A DNA stretch of 64,000 nt from Diplonema japonicum (taxonomy: Eukaryota; Euglenozoa; Diplonemea; Diplonemida; Diplonemidae): assembly GCA_964019335.1 (NCBI GenBank), contig OZ025673.1, positions 558,001 through 622,000 of the forward strand, in the 5' to 3' direction. The notes under the pieces were generated by a model. It was given only the letters and a program-made list of their open reading frames with translations, was not told the origin of the DNA and did not search any database. The stretch's first letter is position 1. Each line of letters begins with the position of its first letter. The position numbers and the translations under genes are program-made. Below are positions 50,568 through 61,093 of the stretch, piece after piece.

Positions 50568-53500
50568 CTAACGGAACTTGTACCTCACAGATGGTACGTC
50601 GGCAGATTCACCATCATAGTCCGCGCAGACCTCGATGGGGAGGTATTTCATGTTTGCGGGGATGGGCTTCTTGGAGATCCTCTCAACGAGCTGTGAAACT
50701 TTCGTCTTGAGGCGCTCCCTCTTCTCGGATTGCTTCTGGAAGAATGTGTAGATCACAGAAGTGCCCGCCGAAATCTGTTGTGAAAATAAAATAAAATCTT
50801 TTTTATTACACACACCATCGAGATTTCGAGCTCATGCTTCTCCTCAAACCAGTCAATGAACTCCTGCAGTGTGATGTCTCTCCCCTCGTCGACGTCGAAC
50901 CTGTCCCACAGGGTCCAGGTCTTAGGCTTGTCTGCAGGGCCGTACTTTACTTCTGCCGGCGTTGCGGGGTCACTCGCGATCAAGAACGGTATCGCGAGGT
51001 TCAAGAACGAGTTGTTGAAGTCTTCGAGCTTCTTGTTCTGCTGCATCACCTTCAGGAACTCCAGGTTCACAAGCCCCGTCACCAAAGCCGTCGTCGTCAC
51101 CATGGCAGGGATGATCTGATGGTGTACCATGTGTGTTGCCCTGTGCATACCTTCCCAGCAATGCCCTTTGTTTTGTTCTTATCCGCCTCGGGGATCTTGT
51201 AATTCCTCGCCCTGAGGTTGGAGCATGCCGTGACGAAGTCCATGTGGTGGTTGGTGTCGTCGTCCTTCTCGAACTCTACCTCCACCATCTTGAAGGAGCT
51301 AAGGGTCTCGGGCTTCGGCAGCAACGCGATGATCTCTTCGTGCGAGATGCTGTCGTCAACGACGGCCGTCACCTTTTCGTTCTCCTCTGTCTGGATCTTG
51401 ACCTTCTTGGGCACCCACGGCAATGGGGGGCACGCTGCGGCGAACTTCACAGTCTGCAAAACATGACTGACCTCCCCACTTATCATACCTCTTCAGGGTT
51501 CATGCTGATGGTGATGCTGTACAGCGATGCGAACATAGCCGCTGTGGCTTCTACGAACAGTGCATGCATTTCATCACTGGGATCGAACTGTGTTTGTATT
51601 GTGTTGTCAAGGTATGCTGTACCTCAAGAGGCTGGGGGGGACGCTTGGCACCGCTCCAGAAGGGCTCACCACTGTTGGTGATGGTGTCGAGGGGGAAGTT
51701 GTGCAGCAGAGTTTTAATCTCATTACTGAACAGCGCATCGAACCTAATGCGTGCCCACTTCACACAGTCCTCGTACGTCTTGGGCTTTTCAGTAACTAAA
51801 GCACCACGGATAGCCTGCAACGTGGTGATTCTGGAGCTAGGCTCCTTGTCCAGCTGCACAAGGAAGCCCTTGTCGTGGACGTAGCCGTTGACCTCACGGG
51901 GCACTTGGCTGAAGAACCCTTCGAATGAGTCACGTGCCCATTGAATAGTGTGTTCGATAGCATTAGGGAAGTTCTTCAGCGTGCAGATGGGGATAGACTT
52001 CTCGGGGGGGTCGTGGCTGCTGCCGTAAGACTCTGTCACGTACGGGACAACGACTTGCACGTTTCCTTTGGAACCGAGGGTCCCGCTCTCGAGAAGCGGC
52101 TTCCTGTGACCCACGCACTTCGAGTCAACGTACTGTCTTGCGATGACATTGTCGAGGGCGTTGGTGACGCAGTCTAGCGATTCCCAAAAAGCGTCGTCGA
52201 AGATGTGCTCTGTCGTCGGTGCCACTTTCTCCGTTAAGTACGTGATGTTCATGTCAGGGTTCATGACTCTGGCAGCCTCCGCTGCGCACTTTGACTTCAG
52301 CTCGCCAATGTCTTTCGGCCTGAACAGGAACTGCCTGCTGAGGTTGCTCTTCTCAATGCCGTCCATGTCAGTAACTACAACGCTGCCTTCATCGCCGCAC
52401 CCAACACCCAGCATGGCGTAGTTCTTGAGGAACTCGCAACCCAACGCACCGCTGCCTACGACGAACACCTTTGAATTGTGCAACTTCTCTTGGAAAGCTT
52501 TTCCGAAGATGGCGATCAATCCGTCGTACCTGCTGTTCTGCGGTTGACAGCACTCTGCAGAGGGCGATGGCGACAAGAGACACTCTCTTGCCTCATAGTA
52601 GAACCACTGCTTGATTGGGGTGAACTTCCCACTTGATGCCTTCAGTACTTCATGGGCGGCGAGACCACCCAACATCGCTGCCATGGGACCGAGGTTGCCT
52701 TTGGAAACGGCAGCAAGCTCTCGGACAAGGTCGCGGTCAAGAGAGAGGTCGGGGAATTTCTTGTGTTGTTCAGCAGCAAGATTGACTACCTCGTCAGCGT
52801 GGTCCGGGTCGTGGGGTGCGGGGAGGTGCCCATGGATGCGTTCGAACTCGTGCAGCGCAAGGAACAGGAGGTGCATGCATCCAGGGGTGTCCATCTTAGC
52901 GAAGTCTAAGTTGAGGAATTCCGGCTCCCTGATGGAGTGCTCAAGGGACTTGAATGGCATAGTCACCGGCTGCCTGATCCTCTTCACGTAACCACCTCGA
53001 ACATAGCCTAACTTTGAAGTGTCAACATCCTCCTGTATATGTTTGTGTTTTATTTGCTGCTGTTAAGCATACCCCATTCTTCCTCAGCTTGAAGCTGTAG
53101 GGCCCCGTCACGACCACCTCAAAGGTGATGGGATTGGCCACGTCAAACGAGTCGTTGTGCAGCGCAGGAAACTCTTGCAGATCGGTGAACATAACCGTGT
53201 CGCCGTCACTCAGCTCGTGGCGCTCGTCCTCATGGACGGTGACCTCCTTCCCGATGTTGATGACAAGGAGGGTCCTGATTTCCTCACCATCAGTGTCGTA
53301 CACGATGTGCGCAGGGCCGTTGTCAACGAAGATGCATCCCGAGACACCTCGTGACTCTGCCGCGACGAACTTGATGCCGCTGTTCCTGCACGTCTCATTC
53401 ATGTTCTTGAGGTGTGTGGTCGGCTTGTCGACATACACCACCACCTGATGCGACTCGGGGTGCTTCTCAAGAGACGCTGCACGCCACTCTAAAAGGTCCT

Positions 53501-53852
53501 CCGGCTTCAAATCCTCTTTCGGGAGTTTCGTCACAGAACAGTACTTGTTCAGCTCTTGCAACTGAGCAATGCACGAATCCACCTTGTTGGCGCCGATATT
53601 CTCCTTCGCATAGTAGAAGGCGGCCGACAAGTCGTTCCATTCAACAGAAGACGTGTCGTGCAGCGTGACGGATCGCACGCCTGTTAAAATGATGTTCTTC
53701 GCAATCTCCATCCCCAACCCTGTCATTCCACAGATGAGCACATCCGTCCTGCTCAAACGCGTCTGCGCCTCTGCCCCAATGGCATATGTCTGGCGGTTGT
53801 ACAGCTGTTCGTCAAAAGCCGTCTCCTGCCCGTCAACTTCCATCGCAGTCAT
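50568..53852 (-). CDS. UBA1: Ubiquitin-activating enzyme E1 (UBA1)
   Basis: Six exons (53073-53852, 51623-53032, 51489-51587, 51151-51453, 50816-51115, 50568-50774; introns 40, 35, 35, 35 and 41 nt) give 1032 residues, the normal size. The enzyme adenylates ubiquitin and passes it to E2s from a thioester. Seen: inactive adenylation half (DVLICGMTGLGMEIAKNIIL), active half (VFVVGSGALGCEFLKNYAML, VVVTDMDGIEKSNLSRQFLF), the catalytic cysteine in PICTLKNFPNAIEHTIQWAR, and a C-terminal ubiquitin-fold domain ending VPSVRYKFR. I chose the ATG at 53852 (MTAMEVDGQE) because it follows a T-rich run and CAG. All exon joins are in frame and match the family, including TVKFAAACPPLPWVP. Confidence 0.97.
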
Positions 53853-53942
53853 TTCCTGTTTTGCCTTGTCGTGCCGCTGAAAAAAAGAATAAATAAAAAA
53901 AAAGCAAAGTGAGTCCTTTGAGGACAACGTCAACACGATAGT

Positions 53943-55007
53943 CTACCAAGCTTCACGAGAAGCCCAAACCAACTTTAGTTTTTCACTTCCCTTCACTGCA
54001 TTTTTTACCTTCTGGTGAGACAAGCCCTTTACTTGCAGCAGGTCGAGCACCCATTGCAGCCTCTCTTCCACATCATGTACCTCTATGACAACTGACTTGA
54101 TGAGCGAGAAGTGCTCGTTGCTTATCCCTCGCAGTGCAGGGCCTTCTGAGCCTTCAACGTCCAGTTTCAGGAGGCTTATGTACGGGATCTTGTGCGTTGT
54201 GATGATCTGTGTGTCAGTGTGCGTATTAAAATTTGATACCTCTGATAATGTGCGAACTTCGCACTGCACCTCCTCTGCGGCCTGCGATCGGAACTGCTTG
54301 TGAACGTCACCTGTCTGCAGCGACTGCAGGGACTCATCGTTCCTGATGACGGCCTCTGCTTCAGCACGCGTAAGACCGTCTTGCGGTCTGCAGGTTGCCG
54401 TGTGCGATGAGCCTCTGCAAATGCTGAACGTCGCAAAACCAGGATCGTCACTCAACCCGCAAGGCAGCACCCGAGGTCGTGTCTCAACAGGGTACCTCTC
54501 AAGGTTGAGACGCAGAACGGTGCATGTAAAGGGCACAGGCTCGATGCAGTACAAGATGGGCGTATGCCCCTTCGACATGACAGTACTGGCGAAAACGCCG
54601 ATGTTAGCACCAGCATCCACTACAATACTGTCGCTGCCGCATGCATCGCGTGCCGTCATTGCCTCGCTGAAGTAGTCATTTACCTGTGACGCTTGCAGTG
54701 CTTTGGCATTCGGTCGGTCTTCGTAAAAGGTTTCGCCGTCATCCTGCAGCCTCAAAGTGACCTTGCCTACCAGCGGAACAGGCTCGTACCAGTGCTCGAT
54801 CACCATCGTATCGCTCTCCTCCTTCGCTTGTTTCTCGAATATCTCGCCTAACCCATCAAACGATCCACCTGGACACTTCTTCCTCTCGTAATGGGGTGTG
54901 CCCTCTATCATCTTCAGTGTGTGAACCTTCCCCTCAGTAGTCACGTGGGTTTTCAATGCGTGCAGGCTGCTTGCACGCACCTGCCTCAGCCGCCAGAGGC
55001 CCTTCAT
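53943..55007 (-). CDS. FkbM-type methyltransferase
   Basis: Single exon, 354 residues. SAM motif IVVDAGANIGVFAS at about 128-141, then CIEPVPFTCTVLRLNLERYP, and the family motif LLKLDVEGSEGPALRG near residue 280, then SVVIEVHDV. FkbM family enzymes methylate hydroxyl groups of sugars or small metabolites. Unlike the other FkbM gene in this window it has no membrane anchor, so it is likely cytosolic or, given its basic, Arg/Leu-rich N terminus (MKGLWRLRQVRASSLHALKT), possibly targeted to an organelle. Its stop is 90 bp from the UBA1 start. Confidence 0.85.
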   Translation of the reverse strand: MKGLWRLRQVRASSLHALKTHVTTEGKVHTLKMIEGTPHYERKKCPGGSFDGLGEIFEKQAKEESDTMVIEHWYEPVPLVGKVTLRLQDDGETFYEDRPNAKALQASQVNDYFSEAMTARDACGSDSIVVDAGANIGVFASTVMSKGHTPILYCIEPVPFTCTVLRLNLERYPVETRPRVLPCGLSDDPGFATFSICRGSSHTATCRPQDGLTRAEAEAVIRNDESLQSLQTGDVHKQFRSQAAEEVQCEVRTLSEVSNFNTHTDTQIITTHKIPYISLLKLDVEGSEGPALRGISNEHFSLIKSVVIEVHDVEERLQWVLDLLQVKGLSHQKVKNAVKGSEKLKLVWASREAW

Positions 55008-55061
55008 TTTCCCCTCGCCTCCTGTAAGAATGATGCAGAGAGCACGTTAAATAACAATTAC

Positions 55062-55706
55062 CTACAACTCAACAGTGTGGCGTTTTTCGGGGCGTTCTCG
55101 GCATCCCCGAGCAGCTAGATCCTTCAGCATGGCTTCCTTGGCAGCGGTGGCCTCGGCGATCTGGTTCTGCAGTGCTCTGTGCTTCTCCGCAAGTGGTACA
55201 CAGTGGTCCCAGTGAAGGTCCCCATTCAGAACTTGTTCGAGAAGCTGGCATTGCGCAGTGACGTTGCGGAGCTTTGTTTCATTCTCGAGGCGACGCTGCC
55301 GTATGGCAGTTGCTTCGGTAGGTGTAATGCTGAGGAGCTGGGGGGCCTGTGGGGGTGGGATAGGGACTGTGGGGGATTCTCGTACAGGTTTCCGTCTTCG
55401 GACACTCTGCTGGTGCCAAGAATCTTGCACCACCCGGATCGCCTGCACCTTGGCCTCGAGAAGGGCTTTTTTTCGTACCAACAGCGACTGCGTGGCCTGT
55501 GTAACTCGCATATTCTCTCTTTCCTCCTCTCCCCTCCGCTCTTGCACCTGTGCCTCGATGTCGCACAACTCCATTCGCTGCATTTCTATTTTTTCCTGTA
55601 GTCGCTGGTCCTTCTGAGTCACCTTCTCCAGTTTCACAACAGCTTCTTCATAAGCATCAAGTGCCTCTCGTCGTGTCGATGTAATGCTCTCAAGAGCTTC
55701 ATGCAT
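55062..55706 (-). CDS. Coiled-coil protein, function unknown
   Basis: Single exon, 214 residues from the ATG at 55706 (MHEALESITSTRR), which follows a CTACAG acceptor-like site; a longer version from 55796 is possible. Two coiled-coil stretches flank a Pro-rich link with PTVPIPPPQAPQLL. No named domain. It stands between the FkbM gene and the LAMMER kinase. Confidence 0.7.
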   Translation of the reverse strand: MHEALESITSTRREALDAYEEAVVKLEKVTQKDQRLQEKIEMQRMELCDIEAQVQERRGEEERENMRVTQATQSLLVRKKALLEAKVQAIRVVQDSWHQQSVRRRKPVRESPTVPIPPPQAPQLLSITPTEATAIRQRRLENETKLRNVTAQCQLLEQVLNGDLHWDHCVPLAEKHRALQNQIAEATAAKEAMLKDLAARGCRERPEKRHTVEL

Positions 55707-56182
55707 TGCCTGTGCGTTGCCTGTAGAAGATTGAACCAACTGAAGCGAATGGCGTGAGTGGGTTAAGGACACAAGTTGAACTAAATAAACGATCACGTCC
55801 CTTAATAACTACTGGGGATGGGGATGGCAGGAAACAACACAACGGGAGCTTCCTCTCAAGGAGAACTGAGAGGGGAAAAGAAAAGGAGAAAATAGAAAAG
55901 GGTCGTGGAATGGGATCGGGAAGGAAGGATACTATTGACAAGCGAAGGGTCGGTGGGAGGAAAAGGGGGTGGCGAAAACACACGACTTTTTTGTTTTTGT
56001 AATTGTTTAACACCCCTGCAATACACGGCAGGAGCGGGTCTTTGCATTCTATGGCGGTGCTTCTAGGGTTACTAACAGATAAAAGGGAGGAATAAATCTA
56101 AAATGTCATTTCTTATAATGACCTCTTTCTAGGGGCGGGGTAAGGGCAACGTACAAACAAAAAGATCTAAGGGGGTCACGGA
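55707..56182. other. Intergenic region upstream of coiled-coil gene
   Basis: No gene seen. The minus strand is rich in pyrimidines between about 55860 and 55990, including a candidate acceptor. A small hairpin (ATGTCATT with AATGAC, about 56102-56125) lies just past the kinase stop. Confidence 0.4.
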
Positions 56183-57667
56183 TCAACGGAAGAGCCAAGC
56201 GTCCGCACGCCTGGCCATCGGGTCACGGGGCTCCCAAAAGTTGTCGTAGGCGACGGGAGCGGCACCGAGACCCCTAGTGCCAGCGATGGCAGATCCGCAC
56301 CTGGGCCTAGGGAGGTGCATGTTGTTCAGGTTCACTGCACGCTTCACACCACCGCTAGGAAGTCCTGCAGCAGGCCTGTTGGTGAGGTCACCCAAGATGC
56401 CCGCACCCACTCTGTCCTTGGCAATTTTCATGCTCGCAGAGCGGCCCCTGTAGTCAGGTCTGGCCTCCTCAGCAGGTGCCAGCTTGTTAGCCGCTGCCCT
56501 ACCAGACCTCATGGTAGCACACCCAGGGGTGCGGATGTAACCAGAGCTGTAGGCGTTCGGGGGCATGTTAGAGTGGATGCGGACCTCAGGGTGGCCCATG
56601 TACCTCACAACAAAAGGATGGTGTAGCACCTCGTCGGCACGCAGGCGGACGACGGGGTCCTATTGTGTGTTGTTTTTTTTTTTGCTGTACATTCACATAC
56701 GTAGTGCAGCAGACGGATAAGCAGGTCCTGCAGCTCAGCGTCGTTCACAGTCACAGGCTGCGATGTGGCAGCACCGTAGGCATTCTGCCTCAGCCTGCCG
56801 TTGATATCGAAGAACGCGTTCCTTGCCTTCGTGGAAGCTCCATCCACCATCCATGAGTTGAAGGAGCCCAACCTCCTCTCCATCTGCTGCAAGTGCTGCG
56901 AGTCACTGTCGCAATACCTTGTGCACTCGAAGACGGTACGTCCGGTAAAGACCTCATACAAGATCACACTTTGATACTTGAGTTTTATTATAATGCATAC
57001 CCAAGACTGAACATGTCTGCGGGGTAGCACCAGCCGCTGCCAATGATGACCTCAGGCGCACGGTAGGGGCGGGTCGTGATGAGCTCCTTGTCGAGCCTCT
57101 CAGTGTAGAACGAAGCACTGTAACAGTTACGTTAGTTCAGTAGCATACCTGCCAAGATCACAGATCTTCCAACCCTCACCGAGACCAGAGCTGCTGGGAT
57201 TGGGGTTCTCGAGGAGGATGTTCTAGAGTGATTGTGGTTTGTGTGATGTGCGACAAGCGTACCTCGGGTTTCAAGTCAGTGTGGACGATGCGGCATGTGT
57301 AGTGGCAGAAATCAAGAGCTGACGCCAGCTGCTTAGCGAGCCTGGCGACTTCAGCTTTGTCGCCCGACCCGAAGCGCCTGGAACGCAAAGCAGGTCCGTA
57401 CAGCTGGAAGATAATAACGGGCTGACCTTCCCATGAGAAGTGGCATTGCATTCTGCACACCCTCTGCTTGTGCTCAAGGTCGTTCTTGTTAATGGCGCTT
57501 AGCACCTCCACCTCTCTGGCCGCGTCACGTGTGTAGTCCCTCTTCAAAATCTTCATGGCTACAGCCTTGTTGGTGTGCGTGTCAATAGAGCGGTAGACGC
57601 GCGCGAAAGCACCCTTCCCAACCTCATTACCCGACCTGTACCTGCCAGCAACAAGAGAGCTGTACAT
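56183..57667 (-). CDS. LAMMER/CLK-type protein kinase
   Basis: Five exons (57263-57667, 57149-57222, 57001-57117, 56701-56968, 56183-56659) give 446 residues. Kinase elements in order: GKGAFARVYR (glycine loop), VAMKILK (lysine), CRIVHTDLKPEN (catalytic loop, HTD as in LAMMER kinases), ICDLGSAS (DLG where most kinases have DFG), TTRPYRAPEVIIGSGWCYPADM (activation segment and APE). Introns fall at conserved positions and are 40, 31, 32 and 41 nt. The C-terminal 130 residues are basic and disordered. LAMMER/CLK kinases phosphorylate SR splicing factors; in trypanosomes the CLK relatives KKT10/KKT19 act at kinetochores, so this could be either. Confidence 0.92.
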
Positions 57668-57730
57668 TGTAAGTGTGTTTCTCGGATCTGCGATGGTGTT
57701 AAAAGGGTTGAAAAGTAACTAGATAAATGC

Positions 57731-59497
57731 CTACTGAAGTAGCGGATGGCGAGCAAGGTGCTCCCTTCGGAAGGGGCTGGGATCGATCATGAGCGGTACT
57801 TCCTCTGGAAGGGGAGAGCTGTGCATGCTGTGGCCTTCACTGCAAGCATTTAGCAGTTTTTTATTTTGGATGAGCCCTGCACGCCTCTTCGTCACGTGGA
57901 TTAGATCAAAGAAAATAGGATTGTACTCCTCCCTAATGGGATGATGCTTTCCGAGGTAGGTCATGACCCGCGTCATGATGAGAACGGTGATCCCGTCTTT
58001 GTACTCGTAGTTTTTTCTCATCAAAATGAAGGTCGTCGAGAGTGTTTTGTGGTAGTCACCTGCCCCGAAGTAAGCACCGATAAGTTTCAGCTTGATATCT
58101 AGATTGTGTTGATCGATCCTCTCCTCATCCTCCAGGTCCTCCACATCCTCCTGGTGATACTCTGTTAACATCATGATGTCTACTGTCGCTACCGTTTTCT
58201 TTACATCAGCAAGCACCCTGTGATAACTGCTTTCCTGACTTGTACCATACCTGTAGGCCTTCGGAAGGTCCTTTTGCAGTGCGTGCATGGTCCGTCTCGT
58301 GGCGCGGTAGTTCTTTTGATGATACTGCACAAGGCACATGCCTGCCATGCTCTTCGCTGCCATCACCTCGTTGTCTGTGATACTGCGTGCCGCTTCACTG
58401 ATGTACTCGCCTTCCTCCTTTTTTAGTATTTATGCAGTGAACAATGTATGCATACTATTTGCGTGGCTCTCCTTTTCCTCTCTTCCACTACCTTGGCCAT
58501 GCATTCTCCGTACACTTCTGTGTACTTCTGGTATGCCGTTGTATAGTCCTGTGTTGTGCTGTCAACGTGCGAGCCATAATACCTGTGACTTCAATGCCAC
58601 TCTTGCATCGATTAGCTTGCAGATAGGCAGCTCCTCTTTCAGGTGCTCCAGACAGTTTTCTCCGTAAGTGAATTGTGCGAAGCCAAACACGAACTGTGCC
58701 AGAGACTCGTCGTCCACCATGCCTGTCTGCTGCTCCAGCTGGGAGCCGTCGTGGATGGCGAGCATGGTGGGAAGGGAAGTGATGTTCAGATGTGTTGAGA
58801 GGTTGTAATTTGTGTTGCAGTCCAACGTCATCAGCTTAATCAAGGGTTTCTCGGGCTGCTTGCTGTTGACGGCGTTGACCAGCAACCGCAGATTAACGTT
58901 GTTTGCGATGCAGTCGTCGACGTGCGGTGCCCAACAAGAGAGGATCAGAGGGACAGACTCCTCCTCCACGAGAGTGTTGTAGTTGTCCTCAGTGACCTCA
59001 GGGTGGTTGATGTTCGAGATGCCCGCCTCCTTTGCGTCCTGCACAGACGTTTGTTGTTCGCTTTCCTCGAAACGTTCCATTGCTTCATCGAAGGCTTCCG
59101 GTGCAACTTCCTGCGCCTCAGATATGATGACCGTACGCTTCTTGCCGATCAGCGTCTCACGTCTCTTCAACGTGTTCTGAGCGTCGGCTGCCTTGCTTTC
59201 CTCTTCAGCCGGGGGTTGTGCCTCCCATGGGTCAGGCATTGTGGATTTCGATTTGAAGTCCACATTGTTGGTGTTAAGGGCGGTTTCTAACTGGCTTCGT
59301 ATCTCCTTGTCCTTTTGGCGCTTTGCCTCATAGTACTCCTCGCTGCCTTTCGGTGGGCTGAGGACGGGTTCGTCTTTCGACTCCAGCTGCCTCTTCTTTT
59401 CACTCACCGTCCATTGATCATCCTTCGCAGTCGCCCACCCTTTGTCACTCGCACCTGTGCAGTACGCCCGACTGAGCTGGTTGCATATCTTCCGCAT
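57731..59497 (-). CDS. Thioredoxin-fold and TPR protein
   Basis: Four exons (58583-59497, 58456-58548, 58251-58417, 57731-58217) give 553 residues. The N terminus (MRKICNQLSRAYCTG) could be a mitochondrial presequence. Residues of about 170-290 form a thioredoxin fold (VTEDNYNTLVEEESVPLILS, LITLMTLDCNTN-like strand, LNITSLPTMLAIHDG), but where the CxxC should be there is CWAPHVDDC, with the two Cys further apart. The rest is TPR-like helical repeats (YQKYTEVYGECMAKVVEERK and KSMAGMCLVQYHQKNYRATR). This layout, thioredoxin plus TPR, resembles bacterial YbbN/CnoX chaperedoxins. Intron positions: 34, 38 and a probable 33-nt one (58218-58250) that is a stopless multiple of three. No named eukaryotic family recognised. 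Confidence 0.7.
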
Positions 59498-59901
59498 CTC
59501 TACTGCAGCTACCTATATACTGTGGCTGCCAGCAGGCTGGTAACGAAAGGGGAAGGGTTGGAGCGCAGGGGGGAGGCGAAAGCAAAAAGAAATAAAATAA
59601 AATAAAATAAACTAAAGAAAGATAAAAAAAAGGAGGGGGGAAAAAAGAGAAAAAGAGAAAAGGTAAAGGAGGGGGGGGGGGGGGGGTAATGAGAAGAACA
59701 GGTTACTTTCAGAGGGGAAAGGGGGAGGGGAACAAACATCACTCAATTTCTTTTTCCTCACTCTTGCTAAACACTAACCCCTGTATCCCTCTTTTATTAT
59801 GAGGGAACAGCACATGTCTTTCCTTGCCAAGGTGTGGAAGGAGGGACACAGAGGTAAACGCGTTAAGAAAGAGTGGGTTATTTTTTCTTTTTTTAATCCC
59901 G
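59498..59901. other. Intergenic region with purine/poly-G tract
   Basis: No gene seen in 404 bp. The plus strand has A/G-rich runs and a G-tract at 59669-59686, so the minus strand is pyrimidine-rich here, as needed for a trans-splice acceptor of the thioredoxin-TPR gene; an AG follows close to its start. Confidence 0.5.
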
Positions 59902-60161
59902 TTACTGTCCGATTATAACGTTGTTGATGGGGATGAAGATGAGCTTCACAATGAAGCCAATGAAACCGATCTGTTTTAAAAAAAAAGTTTTTTTTGAAAA
60001 CACATTTTGTAGCATACCATCGTAAAACCGACCGCAGTGGCCATCCCCACCTTTGTGAACTCCTCGAAAGTAGGCTTGTTGCACTTGTTAATGAAGTACT
60101 TGGAGTCCGAGAAGAAGCCGGTCAGGGGCTTAATAATCTCAGCGTTAATGAGGTCAGCCAT
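59902..60161 (-). CDS. SEC61G: SEC61 gamma subunit (SecE)
   Basis: Two exons (60018-60161, 59902-59970; 47-nt intron) give 70 residues. Seen: FFSDSKYFINKCNKPTFEEF (amphipathic cytosolic helix), then TKVGMATAVGFTMIGFIGFI followed by VKLIFIPINNVIIG (single membrane helix and tail). This matches the SecE/Sec61-gamma family, which clamps the Sec61 translocon in the ER membrane. The upstream region has a T-run then GTAG, a good trans-splice acceptor. Confidence 0.96.
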
Positions 60162-60421
60162 TTTTTTTTTTTTTCTTAAAACCTTTTATAAAAATAAAAT
60201 TCAATAGTACAGGTAAGCAAATCTACAAAAAAAAAAAAAAAAATGATTCTAGTCAGTACTTACAAAAGGAGATGTGTGGATTGGGTTCTTGAACACATGG
60301 AACCCTTTCGAGTAAGATTGTTCTTCTTCTGCTACTGCCATGTTGGTGCGAGACACACACTGCACGTGGGCATTCGGCGAGAACTGTATGGTATTATTTT
60401 ACCTCCCCCTTTTTTTTCCTA

Positions 60422-61093
60422 TCACACCTGTATCTCCCGTGTGTCGTGCGATAGGATGCACAACCCGATACGTGTGATTGCATCCCTGTCAAGAAGGGCG
60501 GTTTTTTTATCCTTGTGCACAGCATCTGAAGACACTTCGGTGTTGAAGTGCAGCTTGCGCAGATCACGTGCAGGGCCGTGGAGGAAGTAAGATGACGGGA
60601 CAGCAGGCACTTCCACTGGAGTGACCGGTGCCTCAAAAGACACACAAGAACTATGGATACCAGTCATGGCGAAGTCGGATTCCTTGCTCTTGTGAACTGC
60701 CATCAAGTGAGTGGACGCAAGGTGCAGGTTGAGGTCTTCGTGAAGGGCAGTTGAGAGGTCACTGCCACTGCCTTCATGCGTGACACCAAGGGTGAGGGTC
60801 CTCCTCCCGTCCTCAGCCACCTCTGAGGTGCACAGCATCACCTCATTCCCCGATAACACGTTTTCTGCCATACGCATAAACGCCTTGAGCTCTTCTCCAT
60901 CATACCCAAGAACCGCGAAGCGGCCTTCTCTCATCGTCCCCACGTCCTCTTGCATCTCCACTCCCACAGGCATCACGTATGTACGGTAACACCACCCCAT
61001 TCCGAACGTCGCCCCGATAACGGCCGTTGTTGCCCCCGCCCAGAACTCATTCCTATAACTCCACCTTGTTAACGTTTTCTTTAACCTCTGCAT
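60422..61093 (-). CDS. Single-TM protein, function unknown
   Basis: Single exon, 223 residues. The N terminus is basic (MQRLKKTLTRWSYRN) and is followed by one membrane segment (about residues 16-38, FWAGATTAVIGATFGMGWCY). The rest is soluble with alternating beta-type stretches (RRTLTLGVTHEGSGS). A basic start before a membrane helix fits a mitochondrial inner-membrane or ER anchor. I do not recognise a family. It is followed 260 bp downstream by SEC61-gamma. Confidence 0.7.
   Translation of the reverse strand: MQRLKKTLTRWSYRNEFWAGATTAVIGATFGMGWCYRTYVMPVGVEMQEDVGTMREGRFAVLGYDGEELKAFMRMAENVLSGNEVMLCTSEVAEDGRRTLTLGVTHEGSGSDLSTALHEDLNLHLASTHLMAVHKSKESDFAMTGIHSSCVSFEAPVTPVEVPAVPSSYFLHGPARDLRKLHFNTEVSSDAVHKDKKTALLDRDAITRIGLCILSHDTREIQV

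Noticed and set aside
53853-53936. Extended UBA1 start at 53936
   Set aside because: The stretch is a T-rich acceptor tract ending in CAG; the family start fits the ATG at 53852.
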